Positions 9,118 to 17,077 of a stretch of 61,472 nt of DNA are shown in pieces (position 1 is the stretch's first letter; each line of letters begins with the position of its first letter). Source of the DNA: Chloroflexota bacterium (GTDB lineage Bacteria > Chloroflexota > Limnocylindria > Limnocylindrales > CSP1-4); the NCBI GenBank assembly GCA_004297395.1, contig SCUO01000075.1, forward strand, positions 1 to 61,472, in the 5' to 3' direction. Below the pieces are notes generated by a model. It had not been told where the DNA came from. It did not search any database and was given only the letters and a program-made list of their open reading frames with translations. The translations under genes and the position numbers were made by a program.

Positions 9118-11199
9118 ATGACGATGAAGAACGTCGACCTCCCCCACCTTCGGAGCGTCGTCCTGGCCGGACATGCCGGCTCCGGCAAGACGACGCTCGG
9201 CGAGCAGCTCCTTCATCGCGCAGGGGCGGTCCCGCGCCTGGGGCGCGTGGACGACGGCACGTCCCACCTGGACTTCGAGCCCGAGGAGCAGAAGCGACGC
9301 GAATCGCTGAGCCTCGCGGTGGCGACGTTCGAGAACGATGGCACCCGGATCACGATCGTCGACACGCCCGGCTACCTCGACTTCGCGGCCGAGGTCGTGT
9401 CCGGCTTCCACGCCACCGACGGCGCGATCTACGTGGTCGACGCGCGGGGCGGGGTCGAGGCTGGCCTGGAGCAGGGCGTCGCCATCGGCCGGGCCACGAA
9501 CACCGCGGCCTGCTTCTTCATCAACATGTGCGACCGCGAGAACGCCGATCCGACGGCCGCGCTCGATGCCATCCGGGCGTCGTTCGGCAACAAGATCGCG
9601 CCGCTCCAGATCGCGATCGGGGCGGGCGAGAAGTTCTCCGGCTTCGTCGACCTCGTCCACCGCAAGGCCTACACCGGCGAGGGCGCGAAGGAGACGGAGA
9701 TCCCGATCCCGGCCGAGCTCGAGGCCGAGGTCGCCCGCCGCCGCGACCAGCTCCTGGAAGCTGCTTCCGAGGCCGACGACGACGTCCTGACGAAGTACCT
9801 GGAGGGCGAGGAGATCTCCGACGCCGAGCTCGAGGCCTGCCTCCGAAAGGGCGTCAAGGAATCGGTCCTCGCGCCGGTGCTGGTGGGCTCGGCCGCGACG
9901 GGCGTGGGCCTACGAGCCCTGCTCGACGCCATCGTCCGATACCTCCCCTCGCCGGCTGACGAGGCACCGGTCCAGGCGCAGGATCGGTCCGGGGCGACGG
10001 TGGAGGTACCGCCGGACCCCGACGGCCCGGTGCTCGTCCGCGTCTTCAAGACCTCGGCCGACCCGTTCGTCGGGCGGCTGACGTACCTCCGGGTCCTCAG
10101 CGGCACGCTCCACTCGCAGGCCCACGTCTGGAACTCGGCCAAAGGCGAGGACGAGCGGATCGGCCAGCTCCTCCTGCTCCACGGCAAGGAGCAGGAGGCA
10201 ATCGGCGATCTCAAGGCCGGCGAGATCGGGGCCGTGGCCAAGCTCGCCGTGACCGCCACCGGCGACACGATCTCGACGAAGGAGAAGCCCTTCGTCCTGG
10301 CGCCGCTCGCGTTCCCGACCCCGACGCTCATGGTCGCCATCGAGCCCCAGACCAAGGCCGACCTCGACAAGATGGGCACGGCCCTCCAGCGGATGCTCGA
10401 GGAGGAGACGACCGCCCGGGTCGAGCGGAGCGAGACCGGCGAGCAGATCCTCGTCACGATGGGCGAGGCCCACACCTCGGTCATCATCGAGCGGCTGAAG
10501 CGGAAGTTCGGGGCGGCGATCGTCACCAAGACGCCGCGGGTGCCGTACAAGGAGACGATCCGGGGCAAGACCCAGGCCCACGGCCGCTACAAGAAGCAGA
10601 CCGGCGGCCACGGCATGTTCGGGGACGTCTGGATCGAGCTCGAGCCGAACCCCGGCGGCGGCGTCGAGTTCGCCGAGAAGGTCGTCGGCGGCTCCGTGCC
10701 CCGACAGTTCTTCCCGGGCATCGAGAAGGGCATCCGCGAGACGGCCGCCGAGGGCGTCGTCGCCGGCTATCCCCTGTCCGACTTCAAGGCGACCCTCTAC
10801 GACGGCTCGTTCCACACCGTCGACTCCAACGAGCTGTCGTTCAAGATCGCGGCCTCGATGGCGCTGAAGGATGGGGTCCACCAGGCCAAGCCCGTCCTCC
10901 TCGAACCGATCATGACGATCGCGGTCCGGATCCCCGAGACGTTCATGGGCGAGGTCAACCGCGACCTCAACGGCCGTCGCGGCCGCGTCCTCGGGATGGA
11001 CACGGAAGACGGGATGCAGGTCATCAACGCGTCCGTGCCCCAGGCCGAGCTCTTCTCCTACGCCACGGAGCTGCGCTCGATCACCGGCGGACGGGGCACG
11101 TTCACGGCCACGCTCGACCACTACGAGGAGGTGCCGTCGCACCTCGCCGAGAAGGTCATCGAGGCGCACCGCAAGGACGAGGCGGCCGCCGGGCACTGA
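9118..11199 (+). CDS. Elongation factor G-like GTPase (EF-G2 type)
   Basis: 693-residue translational GTPase with all five EF-G domains in order. It belongs to the divergent EF-G2 group rather than canonical FusA: G1 is GHAGSGKT (18-25) instead of the usual AHIDAGKT; the switch II motif is DTPGYLDF (82-89), with Tyr86 where EF-G and EF-Tu have the catalytic His; and G4 reads NMCD (136-139) in place of NKxD, losing the Lys. Domain IV keeps the GGHGMFGDVWIELEP core. An AGAGAGGA element lies about 11 bp before the ATG; a second ATG is at codon 3. It stands alone, divergent from yebC. Its cellular role cannot be read from sequence. Confidence 0.92.
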   Translation: MTMKNVDLPHLRSVVLAGHAGSGKTTLGEQLLHRAGAVPRLGRVDDGTSHLDFEPEEQKRRESLSLAVATFENDGTRITIVDTPGYLDFAAEVVSGFHATDGAIYVVDARGGVEAGLEQGVAIGRATNTAACFFINMCDRENADPTAALDAIRASFGNKIAPLQIAIGAGEKFSGFVDLVHRKAYTGEGAKETEIPIPAELEAEVARRRDQLLEAASEADDDVLTKYLEGEEISDAELEACLRKGVKESVLAPVLVGSAATGVGLRALLDAIVRYLPSPADEAPVQAQDRSGATVEVPPDPDGPVLVRVFKTSADPFVGRLTYLRVLSGTLHSQAHVWNSAKGEDERIGQLLLLHGKEQEAIGDLKAGEIGAVAKLAVTATGDTISTKEKPFVLAPLAFPTPTLMVAIEPQTKADLDKMGTALQRMLEEETTARVERSETGEQILVTMGEAHTSVIIERLKRKFGAAIVTKTPRVPYKETIRGKTQAHGRYKKQTGGHGMFGDVWIELEPNPGGGVEFAEKVVGGSVPRQFFPGIEKGIRETAAEGVVAGYPLSDFKATLYDGSFHTVDSNELSFKIAASMALKDGVHQAKPVLLEPIMTIAVRIPETFMGEVNRDLNGRRGRVLGMDTEDGMQVINASVPQAELFSYATELRSITGGRGTFTATLDHYEEVPSHLAEKVIEAHRKDEAAAGH

Positions 11200-11220
11200 G
11201 CCACCGGGACAGCGTCCGGC

Positions 11221-11416
11221 GCTCGGCGCGCCCGAACCTGCTCCGCGCGGCGCGCCTGGCGCGCTCGGCGCGTGGCGCGGCTGCCGCTCCGCGTCTGATC
11301 CCACTCGGCGCGCGGCGCGGCTGGCGCGCTCAGGGCGTGGCGCGGCTGCCGCTCCGCGTCTGATCCCGCTCGGCTCGTCCGAGCCTGCGCAGCCCGCGGC
11401 GTGCCTGGCGCGCCCG
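11221..11416. repeat. GC-rich imperfect direct repeats after the EF-G-like gene
   Basis: Two 54-bp copies at 11256-11309 and 11321-11374 (period 65 bp) differ at three positions. Both contain GCGGCTGCCGCTCCGCGTC and end in CTCGGC. They are flanked by a more diverged pair at 11221-11268 and 11369-11416, giving a nested pattern. The tract starts 21 bp after the EF-G-like stop codon. No coding frame explains it. It may form structured RNA acting in termination, or be a slippage or recombination-prone repeat. Confidence 0.7.
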
Positions 11417-11467
11417 GTGCTGGCTCGATCTGCGTGACCAGCGCCGACTACCTGCCAGATGCCACCC

Positions 11468-11598
11468 CGCGTGGCGTTCGTCAGCCGTCCTGCGTCATTT
11501 GCGGCCCAGATGACGCACGTGTCACGAACCTGGTGATCGGCCACGCTCGGGACGATGGCATTCCCCCCAGCAGCGGCGACGAACGCCACCGCGGGTAG
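11468..11598. repeat. Inverted-repeat element with internal palindrome
   Basis: A perfect 12-bp inverted pair, GTGGCGTTCGTC (11471-11482) and GACGAACGCCAC (11578-11589), continues outward with one bulge and few mismatches to about 20 bp per side. Between the arms is a second dyad, TGCGTCAT (11491-11498) and ATGACGCA (11510-11517). The right edge holds TGCTACCC on the minus strand, resembling the extended -10 boxes of this window. The unit could be a structured RNA gene or a miniature mobile element. No direct target duplication was noticed. Confidence 0.5.
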
Positions 11599-11685
11599 CA
11601 TTTGACACGAACCGCGCCGTTCGGCGCTCCAGCTGCTACCTCGCCTCGGCCACCTCGGTGCGGACCGGCCGATGGCCAGGGAGTC

Positions 11686-11871
11686 TCAGCCGGGGCGAGC
11701 GTCGGCTCTGGGGTGAACCGAGGGGCCCTCACCGCGGCACCGCGGGAGCTCGGGTTCGTCGTCTTTCGGATACGTGCGGGTCGTATCGGACGTGACGATG
11801 ACGACCACGCGAGCGATCGCATCGGGCGTGGTGCCGACGAGATCCGGACCGGCGTCCCTCGTCCTGGTCAT
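11686..11871 (-). CDS. Candidate 61-aa protein coupled to hisA
   Basis: The ATG overlaps the hisA stop by 4 bp (ATGA), the same arrangement as real gene pairs nearby. The frame has 61 codons with high G/C third positions. The product has a hydrophobic stretch AIARVVVIVTS (about 19-29) and a polar C-terminus. I do not recognise it, and the second half looks like low-information sequence. It could be a genuine small gene translated from the hisA message, a decayed gene start, or chance. Nothing else fills this part of the gap. Confidence 0.3.
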   Translation of the reverse strand: MTRTRDAGPDLVGTTPDAIARVVVIVTSDTTRTYPKDDEPELPRCRGEGPSVHPRADARPG

Positions 11872-12620
11872 TCGGCGCTCCGCGTGGCGCGGATTGCCTG
11901 ATCGATGTCGAACGTTCCCTCGTACAGGCCGCGTCCGACGATTGCACCGGCGCACCCGACCGTCCGGACCGCGAGCAGATCCTCGACCGTCGTGATCCCA
12001 CCTGCGGCCACGACCCGACCGTGGCCGGCCAGCGAGATCATCGACTGGAGGAGAGCGAGGTTCGGACCCTCGAGCGAGCCGTCGCGCTCGATGGCCGTCA
12101 CCTCGAACCATTCCAGGCCGGCCGACGTTAGCTCGGCGATCACCTGGTCGCTCGGGCGTCGTGGGGCCGCACTCGCCCACGCGTTCCCGACGGCCTGGCC
12201 ATCTCGGATGTCGAGGGCGGCCGCGATCCGGTCGGGGCCATGGCGCTCGACGGCGGTAGCGGCAAAGGAGGGATCGGCAAGAGCCGCGGAACCGATGACG
12301 GCGCGGGCGGCCCCCGTCCCGAGAACGCGGCTGATGGCGGCGGCCGACCGAAGGCCGCCGGCCACCTCGACCTCGGCACGTGCCGCGACGGCTGCGACGA
12401 TCGAGGCGATGGCCTTTCCGTGAACCGGCTCCCCCGCCCTCGCCCCGTCGAGGTCGACGACGTGGAGCCAGCGCACTCCCCGCTCGACGAACGCCATGGC
12501 GACCGCGACCGGGTCGTCCGAGTACTCGGTCTCCTGCGCGAAGTCGCCCTGGCGAAGGCGCACGACCCGGCCGCCCAGGAGGTCGATCGCGGCCAGCAGA
12601 TCGAAGCTTGCCAAGTTCAC
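11868..12620 (-). CDS. hisA: HisA, ProFAR isomerase
   Basis: 250-residue (beta/alpha)8 isomerase that opens the ribose ring of ProFAR to give PRFAR, step 4 of histidine synthesis. Catalytic Asp residues are seen in LLAAIDLLGGRVVRL (first half) and AALDIRDG (second half). It could also serve tryptophan synthesis as a PriA-type enzyme if no trpF exists, which cannot be judged here. The start is GTG (NLASFD follows); no Shine-Dalgarno is visible and a TACCAT box ends 6 bp upstream, so the message is probably leaderless. It is transcribed away from the main his operon and shares its control region. Confidence 0.93.
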   Translation of the reverse strand: MNLASFDLLAAIDLLGGRVVRLRQGDFAQETEYSDDPVAVAMAFVERGVRWLHVVDLDGARAGEPVHGKAIASIVAAVAARAEVEVAGGLRSAAAISRVLGTGAARAVIGSAALADPSFAATAVERHGPDRIAAALDIRDGQAVGNAWASAAPRRPSDQVIAELTSAGLEWFEVTAIERDGSLEGPNLALLQSMISLAGHGRVVAAGGITTVEDLLAVRTVGCAGAIVGRGLYEGTFDIDQAIRATRSAE

Positions 12621-12626
12621 ATCACC

Positions 12627-12660
12627 ATGGTAGCGTTTTACTACGCTACAACGCTACCAT
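12627..12660. promoter_or_regulatory. Palindromic operator with divergent -10 boxes for hisA and the his operon
   Basis: A perfect 11-bp palindrome: ATGGTAGCGTT (12627-12637) and AACGCTACCAT (12650-12660), 12 bp apart. A third half-site, ACGCTAC (12643-12649), lies inside, 8 bp from its copy at 12651-12657. The outer ends of the palindrome read TACCAT in both directions: on the minus strand it ends 6 bp before the hisA GTG, and on the plus strand it lies 35 bp before the regulator GTG. A repressor here would cover both promoters. The adjacent TrpR-family gene is the obvious binder; ligand unknown, histidine or a pathway product inferred. Confidence 0.7.
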
Positions 12661-12695
12661 ATGAAAAGTCCTGCACGCATGCGAGGCACCCGACC

Positions 12696-13022
12696 GTGGC
12701 GGATGACTGGAAAACCGAGGAAGCCGAGGCCCTCATCGACGCCCTCCTGAGCCTGGAGGATCGGGCCGAGGCGGAGCGCTTCTTTCGCGACCTCCTGACC
12801 CTCAACGAGCTCCGCGACCTCACCCTCCGCTGGAACGTGGCACGGCTGCTCGACCAGGGCCTCCACTACGCTGAGATCAGCCAGCGCACCGGTGCCAGCA
12901 CCGCCACGATCACCCGAATCGCCTCGTGGCTCAACCACGGCGAGGGGGGCTATCGCCTCGTCCTCGACCGCCTTCGGGAGCGCGGCACCCTGCCCTACCC
13001 GACCGGGGCCGTCGAGCGGTGA
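12696..13022 (+). CDS. TrpR/YerC family regulator, likely of his genes
   Basis: 108-residue DNA-binding protein of the TrpR-related YerC/YecD type. The helical N-terminus (WKTEEAEALIDALLSLEDRAEAERFFRDLL region, about 5-35) leads to the helix-turn-helix LHYAEISQRTGASTATITRI at about 57-76, followed by ASWLNHGEGGY, a family signature. The start is GTG, as no in-frame ATG exists downstream of the operator; GCGAGG lies about 9 bp upstream. It overlaps hisG by 4 bp (GTGA), so it is made with the enzymes it probably controls. TrpR-family proteins beside his operons have been proposed as histidine regulators; that is from memory and unproven here. Confidence 0.88.
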   Translation: MADDWKTEEAEALIDALLSLEDRAEAERFFRDLLTLNELRDLTLRWNVARLLDQGLHYAEISQRTGASTATITRIASWLNHGEGGYRLVLDRLRERGTLPYPTGAVER

Positions 13023-13882
13023 GCCGCGACCGACTCCGGCTGGCCATCCCCAACAAGGGCCGGATGGTCGAGCCGACGCTCGCCCTGCTCCACGACACCG
13101 GCCTCATCTTCGAGGAGCACGACCGGAGCCTCGTGGCCCGCGTCCAGAACTTCGACCTCGACATCCTCTTCGTCCGGACGTCCGACGTCATCGAGTTCGT
13201 GGGCGACGGCGTCGCCGACCTCGGGATCACCGGCCGCGACCTCCTGGCGGAGACGGGCAGCGCGCTGCCGGTGACGAGAGCCCTTGGCTACGGCCGTTGC
13301 CGGCTCGCGGTGGCGGTGCCCGGCGATGCCCCGATCCAGGCCATCGGCGACCTGGCCGGCCTCCGGGTCGCCACGGCCCACCCGAACGTGACCCGGGCCT
13401 TCTTCGCCGAGCGGAATGTCCCGGTCGAGGTCATCGCCCTGTCGGGCGCAGTCGAGGTGGCACCGCGCCTCGGCCTGGCCGAGGCGATCGTCGACCTCGT
13501 CTCGACCGGCTCCACCCTCCAGATGAACGGCCTCCGCGCGATCGACGACGTCCTCGCCTCGGAGGCAGTCCTCGTCACCAACGCGACGACGACGAACGGC
13601 CGGGCCGGCGACATCGAGGCCCTCGACACGATGATCGGGGCGGTCATCGCGGCCCGCGCCCGGAAGTACGTGATGATGAACGCGCCCGCGACCCACCTGC
13701 CCGAGCTCGAAGCCCTCCTGCCCGGCCTGGAATCGCCGTCGGTCATCCCGCTGGCCCACGAGGGCATGATCGCGATCCACTCGGTCGTGGGCGCCGACGA
13801 TGTCTGGCGGCTGTTGCCCCGCCTCAAGGCCGCCGGCGCGTCCGGGATCCTCGTCCTCCCGATCGAGAAGATCGTCCCGTGA
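13019..13882 (+). CDS. hisG: HisG, ATP phosphoribosyltransferase (long form)
   Basis: 287-residue enzyme of the first committed step, joining ATP and PRPP. N-terminus RLRLAIPNKGRMVEPTLALL and the LGITGRDLLAE segment are typical, and the PRPP-binding loop is DLVSTGSTLQMNGL. Length and the C-terminal domain (about 210-287, MMNAPATHLPELEALLPG onward) mark the long HisG form, which carries its own histidine-binding regulatory domain and does not need HisZ. No hisZ is present. GTG start overlapping the regulator stop, and its own stop overlaps hisD by 4 bp. Confidence 0.95.
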   Translation: MSRDRLRLAIPNKGRMVEPTLALLHDTGLIFEEHDRSLVARVQNFDLDILFVRTSDVIEFVGDGVADLGITGRDLLAETGSALPVTRALGYGRCRLAVAVPGDAPIQAIGDLAGLRVATAHPNVTRAFFAERNVPVEVIALSGAVEVAPRLGLAEAIVDLVSTGSTLQMNGLRAIDDVLASEAVLVTNATTTNGRAGDIEALDTMIGAVIAARARKYVMMNAPATHLPELEALLPGLESPSVIPLAHEGMIAIHSVVGADDVWRLLPRLKAAGASGILVLPIEKIVP

Positions 13883-15309
13883 CCGCCCAGCAGGCCGCGC
13901 CAACAACTCCAGCCCGGGAGGAAGCCGGAGCGCCGGGAGCCGCGGGAGCTCCGGGAGCCACGGGAGCCACCGGAACCCCGCTCCTGACCCGCCTCGATCT
14001 CCGAGCCGCGAGTGGCGACGCTGCCCGCGATGCGCGCCTGGTCGCCCTCGCCAGCCGCGGCGCGGTGCCAGACCCGGCGGTCCGGCAGGGAGCCCGCGCC
14101 ATCCTGGCCGACGTCGAGCGCGGCGGCAGCGCGGCCGTGGCCGACGCATCGCGCCGCTTCGGCGGCGGCCTCGCCGACGGGCGCCTCGTCCTCGGCCGCG
14201 ACGAGCTCGGCAAGGCCGCCGACGATCTCGAGCCTCCGGCCCGGGCTGCCCTCCTCGCCGCGATCGCCAACGTCCGTCGCTTCGCCGAGCGCCAGCGACC
14301 CGTCTCCACGGTCACCGAGATCATTCGCGGCGTCGAGATCCAGCGCCGCTGGGTGCCCGTGGCCCGCGTGGGCGCCTATGTCCCCGGTGGCGTCGCGGCC
14401 TACCCCTCGTCGCTGGTCATGACGGTCGTCCCCGCCCGGGTGGCCGGGGCGACCTCCATCGTCGTCGCCTCGCCGGCCGGGCCGGACGGTAGCGTGAACC
14501 CGGTCCTGCTCGGCGCCGCGGGCCTGCTCGAGGTGGATGCCCTCATCGTCGCCGGCGGCGCCCAGGCCATCGGGGCGCTCGCGTTCGGGCTCCCGGACGA
14601 GGGCATCGAGCCGGTCGATCTAATCGTCGGGCCCGGCAATGCCTGGGTCACCGCGGCCAAGCTCGAGCTCGCCGGCCGGACCGCCATCGACCTCCCGGCC
14701 GGGCCATCCGAGGGGATGGTCGTGGCCGAACCCCCGGCGGATCCCCTCCGGATCGCGGCCGACCTCATCACCCAGGCCGAGCACGGCACCGATTCGCCGG
14801 CCATCCTCGTCACGACCTCGGAGGCCTTCGGCGACGCGGTCGCCCACGCCGTCGACGATCTCCTCGCGTCCGCGCCGCGGCGCGAGATCCTGGCCCGGAG
14901 CCTCGGCGAGCACGGCCGGATCGTCCTCGTGGCCGATCTCGACGCCGCCGTCGCCGTGGTCAACGCCTACGCTCCCGAGCACCTCTCGATCGATGTCGAG
15001 GATCCCGAGCCGGTCGTGGCCGGGATCCGCAACGCCGGCTCGGTGTTCGTGGGGCCATGGGCCCCGGAATCGGCCGGCGACTACGCGACCGGCGCGAACC
15101 ACGTCCTGCCGACCGGCGGCCTGGCTCGCGGCTGCGGGGCGTTGGATGTCGAGACGTTCGGCAAGTTCATCCAGGTCCAGCGGATCTCGCGCGAGGGGCT
15201 GGCGGCACTCCGGCCGACGATCACGATCCTGGCCGCGGCCGAGGGCCTGGATGCCCACGCCCAGGCCGTCGAGATCCGGTTCCGGGAGGAAGCGAAGGAC
15301 CCGGCATGA
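13879..15309 (+). CDS. hisD: HisD, histidinol dehydrogenase
   Basis: 476-residue zinc enzyme that oxidises histidinol to histidine in two NAD-dependent steps. Recognisable segments include RVGAYVPGG, IVAGGAQAIGALAFG, VGPGNAWVTAAKLEL, QAEHGTDSPAILVT, YAPEHLSI and the zinc-site region AGDYATGANHVLPTGG. The GTG start overlaps hisG (GTGA). Unusual: an N-terminal Ala/Gly/Pro-rich stretch (about 13-35) made of near 9-bp DNA repeats, outside the conserved fold. The stop overlaps the hisC ATG by 4 bp. Confidence 0.95.
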   Translation: MTAQQAAPTTPAREEAGAPGAAGAPGATGATGTPLLTRLDLRAASGDAARDARLVALASRGAVPDPAVRQGARAILADVERGGSAAVADASRRFGGGLADGRLVLGRDELGKAADDLEPPARAALLAAIANVRRFAERQRPVSTVTEIIRGVEIQRRWVPVARVGAYVPGGVAAYPSSLVMTVVPARVAGATSIVVASPAGPDGSVNPVLLGAAGLLEVDALIVAGGAQAIGALAFGLPDEGIEPVDLIVGPGNAWVTAAKLELAGRTAIDLPAGPSEGMVVAEPPADPLRIAADLITQAEHGTDSPAILVTTSEAFGDAVAHAVDDLLASAPRREILARSLGEHGRIVLVADLDAAVAVVNAYAPEHLSIDVEDPEPVVAGIRNAGSVFVGPWAPESAGDYATGANHVLPTGGLARGCGALDVETFGKFIQVQRISREGLAALRPTITILAAAEGLDAHAQAVEIRFREEAKDPA

Positions 15310-16451
15310 GCCCGACCCCCGTGACGTTCACCTCGCCGACCGCGCCGATCGCCTACCATTGGGAGGCGACCGACGAGGAGGTCGCGGCCCGCTACGGCGT
15401 GCCGATCGAGCGCGTGGCCCGCTTCGACCTCAACACCTCGCCGGCCCCGCCGGACCTCGCGATCCGGCTGCTCGCGGCCAACGCCTTCGACCGGCCGATC
15501 TCCGAGTACCCGCCGTCGGATTACCGGCGGCTCGTGGCGGCCGCCGCGGCCCGCTACGGCGTCGGCACGGACGAGGTCATGGTGGGAGCCGGGGCGGACG
15601 AGATCCTCGACCTCATCTCGAAGGCCTTCCTGCCACCTGGGGGCGTGGCCGTCATCCCGACGCCCTCGTACGCCATGTACCGGGTCGACACGGAGCAGCG
15701 CGGCGCGACCGTCCGGGCCGTGCCCCGCCTCGGGCCGGAGCGCGGCTACGCGATGGACGTGGCGGGGGTCCGGACCGCTGCCCGCGGCGCCGACGTCGTG
15801 TGGCTCTGCAGCCCCAACAACCCGACCGCCCTGCCCGAACCGGACGGCGCCATCGAGGCGCTACTCGCCGGGCTCCTCGAGGACGCCAACGACTCGGCCG
15901 CAGCCGGGCCGCCCATCGTCGTCCTCGACGAGGCCTACGCCGAGTTCACCGGGCGCTCGCTCGTGGGCCTCCGCGAGATGTACCCCCGCCTCATCGTCAT
16001 CCGGACCGCGAGCAAGGCCTATGCCCTGGCCGGCCTCCGGGTCGGGTTCGCCGTGGCCCGGCCGCCGATCATCGAACGCCTCGCCCCGTACCGGCCGCCG
16101 GGCTCGGTGGCGGTCCCATCGGTCCACATCGTTACCGAGGCCCTGCTCGACGACGGGGTCCTGGCCGCCAACCTCGATCGCGTCGAGGGCGAGCGAGAGC
16201 GCCTGACCGCCGAGCTCTCGGTCGCCGGCTGGCGCGTCGGCCCCTCGGTCACGAACTTCGTCCTGGCCGACTTCGGGACGCCCGAGGTCGCCGATCGCAT
16301 GGCCCAGGCCCTGCTGCGCCGCGGCCTCGTGCCGCGAACGTTCGGGGCCGGGCACCCGCTCAACCACTGCCTCCGGATCACGGTCCGGAGCATCGAGGAG
16401 AACGACCGGCTGATCGAGGCCGCCCGCGAGCTGCAGGAGACCGCCCGATGA
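15306..16451 (+). CDS. hisC: HisC, histidinol-phosphate aminotransferase
   Basis: 381-residue fold-type I PLP aminotransferase converting imidazole acetol-phosphate to histidinol-phosphate. Seen: the substrate-side motif FDLNTSPAPP, cofactor-binding GAGADEILDLI, SPNNPT, VLDEAYAEFTG and the PLP-lysine segment RTASKAYALAGLRVGF, with the conserved C-terminal LRITVRS. ATG overlaps hisD stop, and stop overlaps hisB ATG, both by 4 bp. Some HisC proteins also act on aromatic keto acids; nothing here decides that. Confidence 0.94.
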   Translation: MSPTPVTFTSPTAPIAYHWEATDEEVAARYGVPIERVARFDLNTSPAPPDLAIRLLAANAFDRPISEYPPSDYRRLVAAAAARYGVGTDEVMVGAGADEILDLISKAFLPPGGVAVIPTPSYAMYRVDTEQRGATVRAVPRLGPERGYAMDVAGVRTAARGADVVWLCSPNNPTALPEPDGAIEALLAGLLEDANDSAAAGPPIVVLDEAYAEFTGRSLVGLREMYPRLIVIRTASKAYALAGLRVGFAVARPPIIERLAPYRPPGSVAVPSVHIVTEALLDDGVLAANLDRVEGERERLTAELSVAGWRVGPSVTNFVLADFGTPEVADRMAQALLRRGLVPRTFGAGHPLNHCLRITVRSIEENDRLIEAARELQETAR

Positions 16452-17077
16452 CCACGCCCCTCGGCGAGCTCGAGACGCTCGAGGCCGGCCCCGGGCGCGT
16501 CGCCGCCCTGCGGCGTCGAACGCGGGAGACCGACGTCAGCGTCCGGATGGCCCTCGATGGCACTGGCGAAGCCTCGATCGCGACCGGCGTCGGCTTCTAC
16601 GACCACCTCCTGACCTCGCTCGCCCATCATTCGCTCATCGACCTCTCGATCCAGGCGACCGGCGACATCGAAATCGACGATCACCACACGGTCGAGGACG
16701 TCGCCCTCGTCCTGGGCGCGGCGCTCGCCGCGGCGCTCGGCGACCGCGTCGGGATCCAGCGCTTCGGCGACGCGGCGGTCCCGATGGACGAGGCCGTTGC
16801 GACGGCCGTCATCGACGTCGGGGGCCGGTCGTACGCGGTCATCGACCTGCCGTTCCGGGGCGTGAAGATCGGAGCCCTGTCGACGCAGCTGGTCGAACAT
16901 GCCCTCGAGGCCTTCACCCGGACCGCCGGGGCGACGCTCCACGTCCGCGGCACCGGCCGGAACGACCACCACCTGGCCGAGGCCGCGTTCAAGGCCCTGG
17001 CCCGGGCGCTCCGCTCCGCCTGCGAGGTCGACTCTCGCCGCACCGGCGTGGCGTCGACCAAGGGCTCGCTCGGATGA
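16448..17077 (+). CDS. hisB: HisB, imidazoleglycerol-phosphate dehydratase
   Basis: 209-residue monofunctional IGP dehydratase. Metal-binding His motifs are present: FYDHLLTSLAHHS, DDHHTVEDVA, and the second-half equivalents LVEHALEAF and GRNDHHLAEAAFKALARAL. There is no HAD-type histidinol-phosphatase domain, unlike the bifunctional E. coli HisB, so dephosphorylation must come from a gene elsewhere. It overlaps hisC and hisH by 4 bp each. Confidence 0.95.
   Translation: MTTPLGELETLEAGPGRVAALRRRTRETDVSVRMALDGTGEASIATGVGFYDHLLTSLAHHSLIDLSIQATGDIEIDDHHTVEDVALVLGAALAAALGDRVGIQRFGDAAVPMDEAVATAVIDVGGRSYAVIDLPFRGVKIGALSTQLVEHALEAFTRTAGATLHVRGTGRNDHHLAEAAFKALARALRSACEVDSRRTGVASTKGSLG

Noticed and set aside
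11221-11416. Possible CRISPR array
   Set aside because: Only two good copies, units are long and GC-rich, no unique spacers of even length and no cas genes.
12621-12700. His-rich leader peptide or attenuator for the his operon
   Set aside because: No short frame with consecutive His codons and no terminator/antiterminator pair between the operator and the regulator gene.
15306-17077. Histidinol-phosphatase domain in the his cluster
   Set aside because: HisB has only the dehydratase domain and no PHP- or HAD-type gene is present, so this step is not encoded in the window.
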